Shown one piece after another: positions 42,564 through 51,800 of a DNA stretch of 64,000 nt. Within the stretch, counting starts at the first letter, position 1; each line of letters starts with the position of its first letter. Made by a program: the position numbers and the translations under genes. The DNA is from Mycosynbacter sp964593465 (lineage in GTDB: Bacteria; Patescibacteriota; Saccharimonadia; Saccharimonadales; Saccharimonadaceae): contig CAZQJY010000002.1 in assembly GCA_964593465.1 (NCBI GenBank), positions 62,001 through 126,000 of the forward strand, in the 5' to 3' direction. The notes beneath the pieces are model-generated. The model searched no databases. It was not told where the DNA came from and saw nothing but the letters and a program-made list of their open reading frames with translations.

Positions 42564-42581
42564 TGCGAAATGTATTTCGCA
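42564..42581. promoter_or_regulatory. palindromic operator-like site
   Basis: Inverted repeat TGCGAAAT-GT-ATTTCGCA, 8-bp arms with a 2-nt centre, 22 nt upstream of the ATG at 42541. Perfect dyads of this size near a start often bind a dimeric repressor; no regulator is identified for it. Confidence 0.4.
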
Positions 42582-42627
42582 GACAACCGATGGTTTTATT
42601 ATCGACCTATGAAGTAATTTTGCAAGC

Positions 42628-44427
42628 TTAAGCGATTTCTAGATGCAACAATCGACCCTCGACAGTGCGACGGCCATTCCACTCGTTGATGTCTGGCTGG
42701 TACCATACGTGTACGCTACTGCCTACTTCGGCAAAGAAATGGTCGGGTGCATTGAATGCCAACATTTCGAGTTTAGTACTTTCGTCTTGCAGTGTCAGTT
42801 TGACATGCTGCCCATCGGCACCCATACGGCGTTGATTTAGTACCAGTAGGTTTTGCGAGTGCAGAACTGGCTGCGGATTGCCATTGCCAAATGGCTCAAG
42901 GCTCACGAGAAGCTCAATCAATTCTTCGGTGATATGATCGAAATTTGCCGATACGTCTGCCCGCGGCAGTAAGAGGTCGGCTTGATTACGTAATTTCATA
43001 TCCCGATAATGCTTATTCACTCGCTCTCTGAAAGCTTGAATATTTGCCGTCGGTAGCGTTACACCCGCCGCCATTTTATGCCCGCCGCCTTTGGTGATAA
43101 TATCGTCGCTTGCACGAATCGCATCTGCCGCCGAGAAATCACCGTAGCTGCGCGCCGAACCCTTCGCTTGCTCTCCCATTTCTTCGAGCACATAAGTCGG
43201 TTTTTTGTACTTCTCGAGCAATTTGGCTGCCACGATGCCGATGATGCCGTGATTCCAGTCAGGTGCGCTCACTACTAACACAGGGTCATCCGCAAATTGC
43301 TCCGCCTGCACGATAGCCTCTTTGTAGATTTTATCCTGCTCAGCGCGGCGAGCTTGGTTCATGGTATCGAGCAGCTCAGCTTTTTGGAGCGCCTCCTCTG
43401 GGTCTTTGGCACGGAGCATGTCCAGCGCATACTGCGCCGTCTCCAGTCGGCCTGCTGCGTTCATGCGTGGGCCAAGCGCAAAACCGAGACTACGCGCATT
43501 GACCGCCTTTGGGTCAACTTTTGCCACCAACATCAACGCCTTTAATCCTGGCCGTCGCGTTTGCGCCAGCACCTTGAGCCCCCAATACACGTTGGCTCGG
43601 TTTTCGTCGACAAGCGTCACCACGTCACAAACAGTACCCAGCGCTACCAGGTCGAGCAGCCATTTTTCTTGCCCGTCTGGCAGACCATCGAGGCGGGTTT
43701 GCAAAGCCTGTACAAGCTTAAACGCCACCCCGCAACCAGCTAGGTCAAGGAATGGGTACAAGCGGGTGGCGTCGAGCGGGGCAGCACCCGCTTTTGAAGA
43801 AATCTCTGATTTTTCAAAAGAAGGGGCGGACTCGACGACAGGACCCGTGTCTAGCGACTTACGTGCAGATGCTTTAGGAATCTGCGACGACGGGAGCGGC
43901 GCCTTCAAGACAAAATTCTCATACATATCTGGATAATCCTGCAAAAGTCGCTTCGGATTTATCACTGCCACAGCTGGCGGTTGCACAGGGGCGACATTGT
44001 GGTGATCTGTCACGATGACATCGACGCCTAGCTCGTTTGCCCGCACAATTTCTGCCTCACTCAAGCTACCGCAGTCTACCGTGATGATCAGCTGCGCGCC
44101 TGCAGCAGCAATCTTCTCCACCGCCTCTACCGTCAGTCCATACCCTTCGACAAACCGATTGGGAATAAAAGCCTCAACATGCTCAAACCCGAATGATTCA
44201 AATGCATCAAGCAAAATCGTCGTCGCCGTCAGACCATCAATATCGTAGTCACCGTAAATAGTAATCCGCTCCTGCGCCTCGCATGCCTGCACGAGCCGCT
44301 CCACTGCTTTATCCATATCTGGCAACAAAAAAGGATCATGCTTAGCATCGTAGCTTGGATTCAAAAAAGCGTCGCGCGCACCACCAGTCAGCCCGCGCGC
44401 GGTCAAGATATCTTCGAATACACCCAT
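42628..44427 (-). CDS. recJ: single-stranded-DNA exonuclease RecJ with inserted segment
   Basis: 5'-3' ssDNA exonuclease of recombination and mismatch repair. DHH domain: YGDYDIDGLTATT (57-69), ITVDCGS, VIVTDHHNV (137-145), then GCGVAFKL and GPRMNAAGR; DHHA1 domain with GGGHKMAAG; a C-terminal OB-type domain. 599 residues. Between INPKR (157-160) and YPFLDLAG (224 on) family members have only a few residues, whereas here about 50 extra residues (173-222) occur, encoded by DNA rich in inverted repeats (43761-43897). The insertion keeps the frame. It follows the winged-helix gene by 3 nt. Confidence 0.95.
   Translation of the reverse strand: MGVFEDILTARGLTGGARDAFLNPSYDAKHDPFLLPDMDKAVERLVQACEAQERITIYGDYDIDGLTATTILLDAFESFGFEHVEAFIPNRFVEGYGLTVEAVEKIAAAGAQLIITVDCGSLSEAEIVRANELGVDVIVTDHHNVAPVQPPAVAVINPKRLLQDYPDMYENFVLKAPLPSSQIPKASARKSLDTGPVVESAPSFEKSEISSKAGAAPLDATRLYPFLDLAGCGVAFKLVQALQTRLDGLPDGQEKWLLDLVALGTVCDVVTLVDENRANVYWGLKVLAQTRRPGLKALMLVAKVDPKAVNARSLGFALGPRMNAAGRLETAQYALDMLRAKDPEEALQKAELLDTMNQARRAEQDKIYKEAIVQAEQFADDPVLVVSAPDWNHGIIGIVAAKLLEKYKKPTYVLEEMGEQAKGSARSYGDFSAADAIRASDDIITKGGGHKMAAGVTLPTANIQAFRERVNKHYRDMKLRNQADLLLPRADVSANFDHITEELIELLVSLEPFGNGNPQPVLHSQNLLVLNQRRMGADGQHVKLTLQDESTKLEMLAFNAPDHFFAEVGSSVHVWYQPDINEWNGRRTVEGRLLHLEIA
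43761..43897 (-). repeat. in-frame palindromic insertion within recJ
   Basis: Inverted repeats packed into the extra segment of recJ: AGCGGGTG (43761-43768) with CACCCGCT (43785-43792); CTTTTGAA (43791-43798) with TTCAAAAG (43813-43820); CGTCGAG (43770-43776) with CTCGACG (43831-43837); GCAGAT (43865-43870) with ATCTGC (43880-43885); CCCGT (43844-43848) with ACGGG (43890-43894). It encodes Ser/Ala/Pro/Lys-rich peptide in the recJ frame. This resembles the protein-coding palindromic elements described in Rickettsia; no second copy was noticed in the window. Confidence 0.6.
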
Positions 44428-44430
44428 AGA

Positions 44431-44745
44431 CTAAATGCCTGTAGATGGTCGTTTGGGGCGAGAAGAGTGCTGCTGAGACTTGATAACGATGCTTTGCAAC
44501 TCTTTGAAGATCGGAAATTGCTTGTTGGTGGAGTAAATTTTGGTATTGCCCTGCTTTTCACTCGTGAGAAAGCCAACTTTTTCGAGTTTTTTGAGCTCAC
44601 GCTGGATATTACCCGGGTCTTCTTTGATAAGCTTCGCGAGTCCGCGTACATGCGTGCGAAAGTCTGGGTACTTGGCGTACACTACTACAATTTTCCGCCG
44701 CACTCGTGAAGTAATAAATACATCTAACATATTATGATTTGCCAC
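44431..44745 (-). CDS. winged-helix (ArsR-like) transcriptional regulator
   Basis: About 99-104 residues with a winged helix-turn-helix: RVRRKIVVVYAKYPDFRTHVRGLAKLIKEDPGNIQRELKKLEKVGFLT, the wing (SEKQGNTKIYSTN), then a basic C-terminus (SSRPKRPSTGI). The start is either GTG 44745 or ATG 44730 (MLDVFITS). No metal-sensing cysteines. It is adjacent to recJ and divergent from priA; it could be a local regulator, with target unknown. Confidence 0.75.
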   Translation of the reverse strand: MANHNMLDVFITSRVRRKIVVVYAKYPDFRTHVRGLAKLIKEDPGNIQRELKKLEKVGFLTSEKQGNTKIYSTNKQFPIFKELQSIVIKSQQHSSRPKRPSTGI

Positions 44746-44891
44746 CTGTTCTTTATATCATTCTACACAACATTTGTAGTTTTCTCAAGACGCATCGCAG
44801 CTATTTTGATACATCACTAGTTGTTGTTATTTTTTAACAGCAAACACAACCGCTCTTAGCTACATCTATAGACTTGGTATACTACTAATAT

Positions 44892-46829
44892 ATGCACTAC
44901 TACGAAGTGGCACCCACAAAAATCATTCGCACAGGCGCACAGGTATTTACTTACCATAGTCAAAGCGAGCTTGAAGTTGGCAGCATTGTCACAATTCCTG
45001 TAGGTAAATCTTCCTGTACTGGTGTCGTCGTCCAGGCAACCGCAAAACCCAACTTTGAAACACGTGAAATCCTATCACTGATTAGCAACCAGCCACTCCC
45101 ACCTGCGCTTGTGCAGACCGCTTTTTGGATTAGTGGCTACTATGCTACACCCGTCGCAACAGTTCTCTCTACGATGCTCCCGCGAGGTATCACCAAACAA
45201 CGTCGCACGCGAACAGTTACTACACACACTGCAGTACGTGCTCACACCGCACATACGCCATCACCAGAACAAACCGCCGCCGTTACTACCATTCAAGCCA
45301 CAGACAGCATTACCAGCCTTCTCTTCGGCCCAACAGGATCTGGCAAAACACTCGTCTACAAAGAGCTTGCCAAGCAAGCTGTAGCCAGTGGCAAATCTGT
45401 CATTGTGCTCGTGCCCGAGATTGCGCTAACATCACAACTTGTCGATGAGTTTATGCAAGACTTTCCAGACCAAGTGCTACTAACTCATTCACGCCAGACA
45501 GAAGCCGAGCGTCACATCACGTGGCGACATGCGCTTGATACAGATATTCCGCTTGTCGCCATTGGCCCGCGCTCGGCACTTTTTTTGCCGCTCGCAAAAG
45601 TAGGGCTTATCGTCGTCGATGAGATGCATGAGCCAAGCTACAAGCAGGAACAAGCACCGCGCTACTCGGCACTGCGCGTTGCGACAATTCTAGCGCGTGA
45701 ACATGGCGCAAAAGCAGTACTTGGTAGTGCCACACCACCCGTCGCAGAGTACTATACTGCAGTACAACTCGGCGCGTCTATCGTCACGCTACCTCGACGT
45801 GCCACATCTACTCCGCAAGCAAAAGTCATCGACATGACAAAGCACGGCAACTTCACGCGCCACCGTTTCTTATCAGACGTTTTGCTGGATACGATGCAGC
45901 AAACACTTGATGCAGGAAAACAAGTACTCATCTTTCATAATCGTCGCGGTAGCGCAGCTATCACCCTCTGCGAAAAGTGCGGCTGGACTGCTACTGACCC
46001 AGAAACAGGCGTGCCGCTCACACTCCACTCCGACACACACCAGCTCATGAGTCATCTCACAGGCTACCATACAAAAGTGCCTACTGCTTGCCCTATCTGC
46101 CATGCAGTCGATATCATCCACAAAGGCATTGGCACCAAGCTCATAGAGTCGGAATTATCTCGGCTTTTCCCGAACAAAAATATTGTTCGATTTGATGGCG
46201 ACTCTGGAGCTGACCACTCTGTCGATACCCGCTACAAAGAACTCTATGACGGAGAAATTGACATCATTATCGGCACCCAAGTCATTGCCAAAGGTATTGA
46301 TCTCCCTCATCTCGAAACTGTGTGTATCGTACAAGCAGACGCCGGCTTGGCGCTGCCAGATTTTACGTCAAGTGAACGTGTCTTTCAGCTCATCTCACAA
46401 GCTGTAGGGCGTGTGGGGCGTGGCCATACCGACGCACGTGTCATCGTACAAAGCTACCAACCAGAACACCCCGCCGTACGCTATGGTGTGGCACAAAATT
46501 ATATGGAATTTTATAAACAAGAAATAGATCATCGCCAACACTACCGCTTCCCGCCATTTAGCTATCTCCTCAAATGTGTATGCGTCTACAAGACAGAAGC
46601 TGCAGCTGTACGCAATGCCAAATTAGTCGCTACTGCATTTCGCAAAAAGCTAGGGCACGATGAGAAACTACTCGGCCCTGCCCCAGCATTTTACGAACGG
46701 CAAAATGGCACATATCGTTGGCAGATTATCGTACAATCGTCTCATCGTAATGTGCTCGCCACACTCGCCAGTGAACTCCCTACCAACGGCCATTGGCAGT
46801 ACGAGCTCGACCCATCTACACTGCTCTAG
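44892..46829 (+). CDS. priA: primosomal helicase PriA with reduced zinc-binding region
   Basis: Superfamily 2 helicase that restarts stalled replication forks. It has an N-terminal 3'-DNA binding domain (about 1-105), Walker A LLFGPTGSGKTLVYKEL, a DEAH-box equivalent reading DEMH (IVVDEMHEPSYKQEQAPRYS), motif III GSATP, and motifs V-VI (GTQVIAKGIDLPHLE, QAVGRVGRG). The zinc region has only CEKC and CPIC. The middle four cysteines that complete the two standard zinc sites are replaced (about TATDPETGVPLTLHSDTHQL). TATACT ends 8 nt before the ATG without a Shine-Dalgarno. 645 residues. Confidence 0.94.
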   Translation: MHYYEVAPTKIIRTGAQVFTYHSQSELEVGSIVTIPVGKSSCTGVVVQATAKPNFETREILSLISNQPLPPALVQTAFWISGYYATPVATVLSTMLPRGITKQRRTRTVTTHTAVRAHTAHTPSPEQTAAVTTIQATDSITSLLFGPTGSGKTLVYKELAKQAVASGKSVIVLVPEIALTSQLVDEFMQDFPDQVLLTHSRQTEAERHITWRHALDTDIPLVAIGPRSALFLPLAKVGLIVVDEMHEPSYKQEQAPRYSALRVATILAREHGAKAVLGSATPPVAEYYTAVQLGASIVTLPRRATSTPQAKVIDMTKHGNFTRHRFLSDVLLDTMQQTLDAGKQVLIFHNRRGSAAITLCEKCGWTATDPETGVPLTLHSDTHQLMSHLTGYHTKVPTACPICHAVDIIHKGIGTKLIESELSRLFPNKNIVRFDGDSGADHSVDTRYKELYDGEIDIIIGTQVIAKGIDLPHLETVCIVQADAGLALPDFTSSERVFQLISQAVGRVGRGHTDARVIVQSYQPEHPAVRYGVAQNYMEFYKQEIDHRQHYRFPPFSYLLKCVCVYKTEAAAVRNAKLVATAFRKKLGHDEKLLGPAPAFYERQNGTYRWQIIVQSSHRNVLATLASELPTNGHWQYELDPSTLL

Positions 46830-46872
46830 AATACCGCTTGTGCTTTGCCTCTGAGACTGCTACTATAAAACC

Positions 46873-47364
46873 ATGAAACACCTACGCGGGTTTACTATTG
46901 TAGAGATTATTATTGTGATTACTGTCATTGGTATTTTGGCCGGCATAGGTATTGTGAGCTATAGCGGTATGCAGGCACGAGCGAGAGATACTGAGCGCAA
47001 GGCGGACATCGACAGTATGGCAGCAGCGCTTGAAACGTACTACGAACAGTTTGGAAAATACCCTAGCCACACCACCATAGCCGATACTACAGGCGGCTCA
47101 TTCATCAGCCAGAGGGGTGATGGGCTGCGCCTTCCTGCTGCCGCACTTACTGCGCCAGGAGATACATCTCTAGATGCAAACTACTACTCGTACACTCTCG
47201 ACCCAACCACAATACCATCCAAATACGGTTACAGAGCTTTTCAAGGTACTGGCACTACTCAATGTGCCGGCCCCACAGACACCTGTACTCGTTATGAACT
47301 CTATTACATGCTCGAACAAGAGACTGGCATGAAAACCTACAAAAGTAAATTCGGTAATTCATAG
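46873..47364 (+). CDS. type IV pilin-like prepilin
   Basis: 163 residues. The class III prepilin signal is MKHLRG followed by FTIVEIIIVITVIGILAGIG: cleavage after Gly6, Phe+1, Glu+5 and a hydrophobic N-terminal helix. The rest is a small globular head with two Cys (QCAGPTDTC) able to form a disulfide. TACTAT ends 6 nt before the ATG, so the message is probably leaderless. No pilus assembly genes are in the window. It may form pili for host attachment or DNA uptake. Confidence 0.88.
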   Translation: MKHLRGFTIVEIIIVITVIGILAGIGIVSYSGMQARARDTERKADIDSMAAALETYYEQFGKYPSHTTIADTTGGSFISQRGDGLRLPAAALTAPGDTSLDANYYSYTLDPTTIPSKYGYRAFQGTGTTQCAGPTDTCTRYELYYMLEQETGMKTYKSKFGNS

Positions 47365-47410
47365 CTTCGCCCCTGTTAATTCTTCACATTTTCCTATACA
47401 ATAGACAGTA

Positions 47411-47986
47411 ATGAAAAAAGAAGACGTCATAACGCTACCAAACCCGCACCTTCGGCAAAAATCCAAACGGGTGCACGTCATTACAGATGAGACCCATACG
47501 CTCATCGATGATCTCACAAGCGCTGCACTTGACTGGGAAGCCTCTCGTCCGCACGAAATCAGCGCTGCCATAGCCGCTGTACAGGTCGATCGTCTCGACC
47601 GTGTCGTGATAGTTCGCAGTGACTTCGACAATAAAGACCACCAAGATTTCACTGCACTCATCAATCCAGAAATTGTGAAATACGAAGGTGACATTGTCGA
47701 AGATTACGAAGGCTGCCTGAGTGTCAAAAAAGTCTACGGCAAAGTACCCCGCTATAGCAAAATCCGTGTCAAAGCCATGGATGCAAATGGCAATGAAATT
47801 CGCATCAAAGCCGAAGGATTTTTGGCACGCGTATTACAACATGAGATCGATCACACCAACGGTATCGTATTTATCGACCATATCAAAGATAACTCAGACG
47901 CGTTCTACCAACTCGATGAGCGCGGAGAATTGGAATCACTCGACTATGACAAACATATCAAAGACAGTCCTATTCTTTGGGACTGA
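47411..47986 (+). CDS. def: peptide deformylase
   Basis: Fe/Zn metallo-deformylase for N-formylmethionine. Motif 2 EGCLSV and motif 3 QHEIDHTNG (HExxH) are intact; motif 1, normally GxGLAAxQ, reads ISAAIAAVQVDR. 191 residues. It overlaps the start of fmt by 41 bases, an unusual length of overlap for this pair. TACAAT (47397-47402) lies 8 nt before the ATG. Confidence 0.93.
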   Translation: MKKEDVITLPNPHLRQKSKRVHVITDETHTLIDDLTSAALDWEASRPHEISAAIAAVQVDRLDRVVIVRSDFDNKDHQDFTALINPEIVKYEGDIVEDYEGCLSVKKVYGKVPRYSKIRVKAMDANGNEIRIKAEGFLARVLQHEIDHTNGIVFIDHIKDNSDAFYQLDERGELESLDYDKHIKDSPILWD

Positions 47987-48845
47987 GGATTTTAGCGCCC
48001 TCGCATTAGAAAAGCTCATCGCAGACGGCTACTCTGTCGGCGCCATCATTACAAAGCCCGACACCAAACGCGGCCGCAACAAACAGCTTGTCAAACCCTG
48101 CGTCAAAGAAATCGGCGAAGCGCACAATATCCCCGTCTGGCAACCGAATAAGCTTAGCGATATCGCAAACGATATTCGCCAGTTCGACTCACCTATAGGT
48201 ATACTTGTAAGCTTTGGTAAGATTATTCCCCAGTCAATCATCGACCTTTTCTCTCCGGGCATCATCAATCTTCACCCCTCGCTCTTGCCACTCTATCGCG
48301 GGCCATCACCTATCGAATCGGCCATTCTCAACGGAGATAGCGAAACGGGCATCAGTATCATGCAGCTCAGCGCCGCGATGGACGCAGGGCCAGTCTATTT
48401 ACAGGAGAAAGTTTCTCTAGGGGGCACCGAAACAGCCCCCGAGCTCTACGAATCACTCGGCCAGCGTGGCGCCGAGCTGCTCGCAGATAGCTTACCCGCT
48501 ATCATCGACGGGTCGCTCACTCCCACTCTACAAGACGATTTAGCTGCCACCTACTGCCAACTCATCACCAAAGCAGACGGCATCGTAGATTGGCACAAAT
48601 CCGCCACCCAAATCGAACGAGAAATCCGCGCCTACACAGGCTGGCCTGGCAGCCGCACGACAATTGGAGATATCGAGATCATCATCACGTCTGCACACAT
48701 AGAAAAAGACAGCGGCACATCACAGCAGCTTACTATTCAATGCGGCGATAGTCAGTACCTTGCTATCGATACGCTCAAACCAGTAGGTAAAAAAGAAATG
48801 CCGATACAGGCATTTCTCGCTGGCTACTCATCACGTCTTAATTGA
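47946..48845 (+). CDS. fmt: methionyl-tRNA formyltransferase
   Basis: Formylates Met-tRNAi. It begins MTNISKTVLFFGTEDFSALAL, has the catalytic INLHPSLLPLYRGPSPIESAI motif, the DAGP segment and the C-terminal OB domain (ending TLKPVGKKEMPIQAFL). About 299 residues. Start set to ATG 47946, inside the end of def: residues before it do not match the family and the frame upstream is def antiphase. It shares its 3' end (22-base overlap) with the convergent giant gene at 48824. Confidence 0.93.
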   Translation: MTNISKTVLFFGTEDFSALALEKLIADGYSVGAIITKPDTKRGRNKQLVKPCVKEIGEAHNIPVWQPNKLSDIANDIRQFDSPIGILVSFGKIIPQSIIDLFSPGIINLHPSLLPLYRGPSPIESAILNGDSETGISIMQLSAAMDAGPVYLQEKVSLGGTETAPELYESLGQRGAELLADSLPAIIDGSLTPTLQDDLAATYCQLITKADGIVDWHKSATQIEREIRAYTGWPGSRTTIGDIEIIITSAHIEKDSGTSQQLTIQCGDSQYLAIDTLKPVGKKEMPIQAFLAGYSSRLN

Positions 48846-51800
48846 TCATTAAACCAATTCACTGCCCGCACAATATCATTATCCTCACCTACCCTGTCTG
48901 GATGCACTTCACTAGCCGCACGACGTGCTAATGCCTTGTTACTAATTTCAGCGCCTTGCTTACGTATTACGTCCGCATATACCTGGCGTACACGCTCAAA
49001 CGTGCCGGCATCAATACCCGCTGACGTCATCTCTGAATTCATTATACGGCTAATACCGTCGAGCCTACTATTAAGCGCCTCAATGCGCCCTCGCACTTCC
49101 GTGCTATCATTGTACCGCTCTGCTACCTGTGGTTCAGTTGAAGCCACAGGTGGTGGTGTTTGAGTCTGCTGATCCGTTGCTGTATCTTGCACCGAGTCAT
49201 CATTAGCCTCTGATTCTGGAGGAGCCTGTGGGGTTTGTGACTCCGCCTCTGTTTGTGTCGCTTGCTTATCTTCATTCATGGCGTAAAGTGTCGTCAAAAG
49301 CCCCTGAGTATCGGGGTCAGCCCCGATACTAGTTGCGAGTTCCATTGCGAGGCGCAGCTGCTCCACCTCATCTGTAACATCAGGGTTTTGAGCACGTGCA
49401 TTCTCGACAATACTAGCCGCAGACCTCCACTGCTCAGCACTGGCATTACCCACACCGATACGCAGATCAAGTAGTGGCCAACCAGCCTCTCGAGCAACTC
49501 GTCGCTCACTTGATTCAACTTCAACACGCTGCTCCTGCTGCTCGGTCGGATTATCGCTGCGGATTTCTACTTCTTGCGAGCGTGCGCGTTCAAGCTCAGG
49601 TTGCTGTGGTGGTCGTTCGATAGATGGCGCTCTCACTGGTGCCGGAGGAAGCTGTGGCTGCGGACTTGGATCAGACTCCGTCCTAGGTGGACGCTCGGAG
49701 CGAGGTGGGTGGCCAGCAACACCGACGCCTTTCGAGCCCCTAAACCACGTCGCCGGTGGCATTTCCGTAGGGCCGCTTGCTGGATAGCTCACATCGTAAG
49801 AGAACGTTCCTTCGGAGATAGTCGATGTATCAATAGTCAAACCTTCACCCGTACCAGCCATAGATGCAGCAACCTCGAGTGCACCGTTATTTGTCTGGCC
49901 CCATGCAATGTAGCCGTCACCCTTGAAATTCCAGTTGCCGTTGGAATCTTGTGTCAGCATGTCTGCCCAAGGCTTTGGGATGTCCTGGCCAAAATTAAAT
50001 ACTTTGTGCATGTGCGTCCCATCCGGCTGCTTAAATGCCATAGTAAAGACATTCGGACTATTAGTCATATCGATAGATTTCGCACCTTCAAATGAACCAT
50101 CTTTTGTCATCTCGGCAAATACCTTCACGGTACCATCTGGACCCTTGCCGAGCATACCTCCTAGCTCATTCAAGTCAGGAGTAGGAGCAGTATCATTTGT
50201 ATAAAGATTAACTGACTCAAAGCTCTTCATCTCGCCCTTGTGACCTTGCACAAACTGATTGATCGATTGACTACTTGGAGTTTTAACACCAGGCTGATGA
50301 TTGGAAGTGACGATACCTCCACGCGCCTCTATATCACGAATTTCACTAGGAGAGAGCTCTCTGGAAATATGCTCAGTGTTGTACTGACGACCACCAAAAT
50401 GGTTCAGTAGCGTATTTTGCGCGTCAGGATTATTTCTACTAGCACCAAATGGTCGCTCCAATAGGCCGGCTCTGTCCGCCCTAAACCACGCTACAGCTTC
50501 TTGCACCACCACTCCAGCCACCAAAGCCATACCCGCAACCTTCACCCCTTCTTTAGCAGAATCAAGTGCGTTATATTTCGACCAAGCTTTATCTGCTGCA
50601 TCCACTTCGCCACGATACGCATCCGCCAGTGCTTCAGACTTGAGAGATATAGCGTGATTAATAAGTTCATACACCTTGCTATCAATATTTGCCTGTCGCT
50701 CTTCGGGAGTCTCACCATCTACCATAGGTACGAGCTCTTCTATATTGGTCGATGAATCAAGACCAAGCGCACCAAGCACGTGCGTATCACCACTGCGCAT
50801 AGCCTCGGCTATTTGCGCTTTGAGCGTAGCAGCTTCTTGGCCCATCGCTAACCTGTCTTTAACTCGCTTCGCTGGATCATCTGTCACACCTATATTAATA
50901 AGCTCTACGCGCTCAGTAGCAGATACATCTTTTATGGCTTGCAGATCTGCTAGTTTATCTATAGCGCCATTAGCCAGATTATCACTCATTTCTTCTTCGT
51001 CAAATCGAGTGTTTATATCATGCAGGCCTGCGATAATTGTATCTGACTGAACTTGCTTGTATTCATATGCAGATATCTTCTCGCGCTTCTTATTGTTGCG
51101 ATCTACTTCGCTACTATATTCCATGCCACGACCTTGATTGAGCAACATATTTGAACGCAAACGATTGTTTTCAGCGTGTGCTTTTGCCGCCGCTATCGAC
51201 CCAGCAAGTGCTGCAGTACCACCAAGCGAGAAGATGCGCCCTACAGCACTTCTTGATCCTCGCTCAGCCACAAACATACCAACTCCCACTCCAAGTGCCA
51301 GTGCTGATGCCGGCACTATCCGACCAAACGTGCTCTGTTCATATTTGTCGTATAGTGCATCAAGCTTTGTCTTGTGAATTTCTGCACGCGTATCCGACCG
51401 AGCTTCGGCACGTACAAGCTTAAATCCATCGAGGACGTCTTCCATCGACTCGTCTTGGGCTATGCGTCCGCGGGCTGCGTGCGCGACCTCGAGATAGTTC
51501 GACATAAACATTTCATTTTGTGTGATCTCACCCTCGCCCATTGCGGTACGTACAGACTCTATCTTTTCCAAGAAATCTTCATCACTCATGTCGCTACTTG
51601 CAAATTCTGTCAATAGGTCTTTGGCCAGCGCAACTGCCTCATGACTGTCGTCAAAATACTGGCGTTTTTCACCGCCAGCCTTATCGAGCAAGTCTTCTCC
51701 GCCATGAATCAGACGAGCTTTTTCAGTATCTTCAAACTCAGCTTGCTGCTCATCACTCCAGCGGTCGTCCGCACCATGCAAACCACCAGATTCTTTGATT

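Noticed and set aside
43361..43936. Plus-strand open frame across recJ (191 codons)
   Set aside because: Ser/Arg/Thr-rich antisense shadow; the minus strand carries the RecJ motifs.
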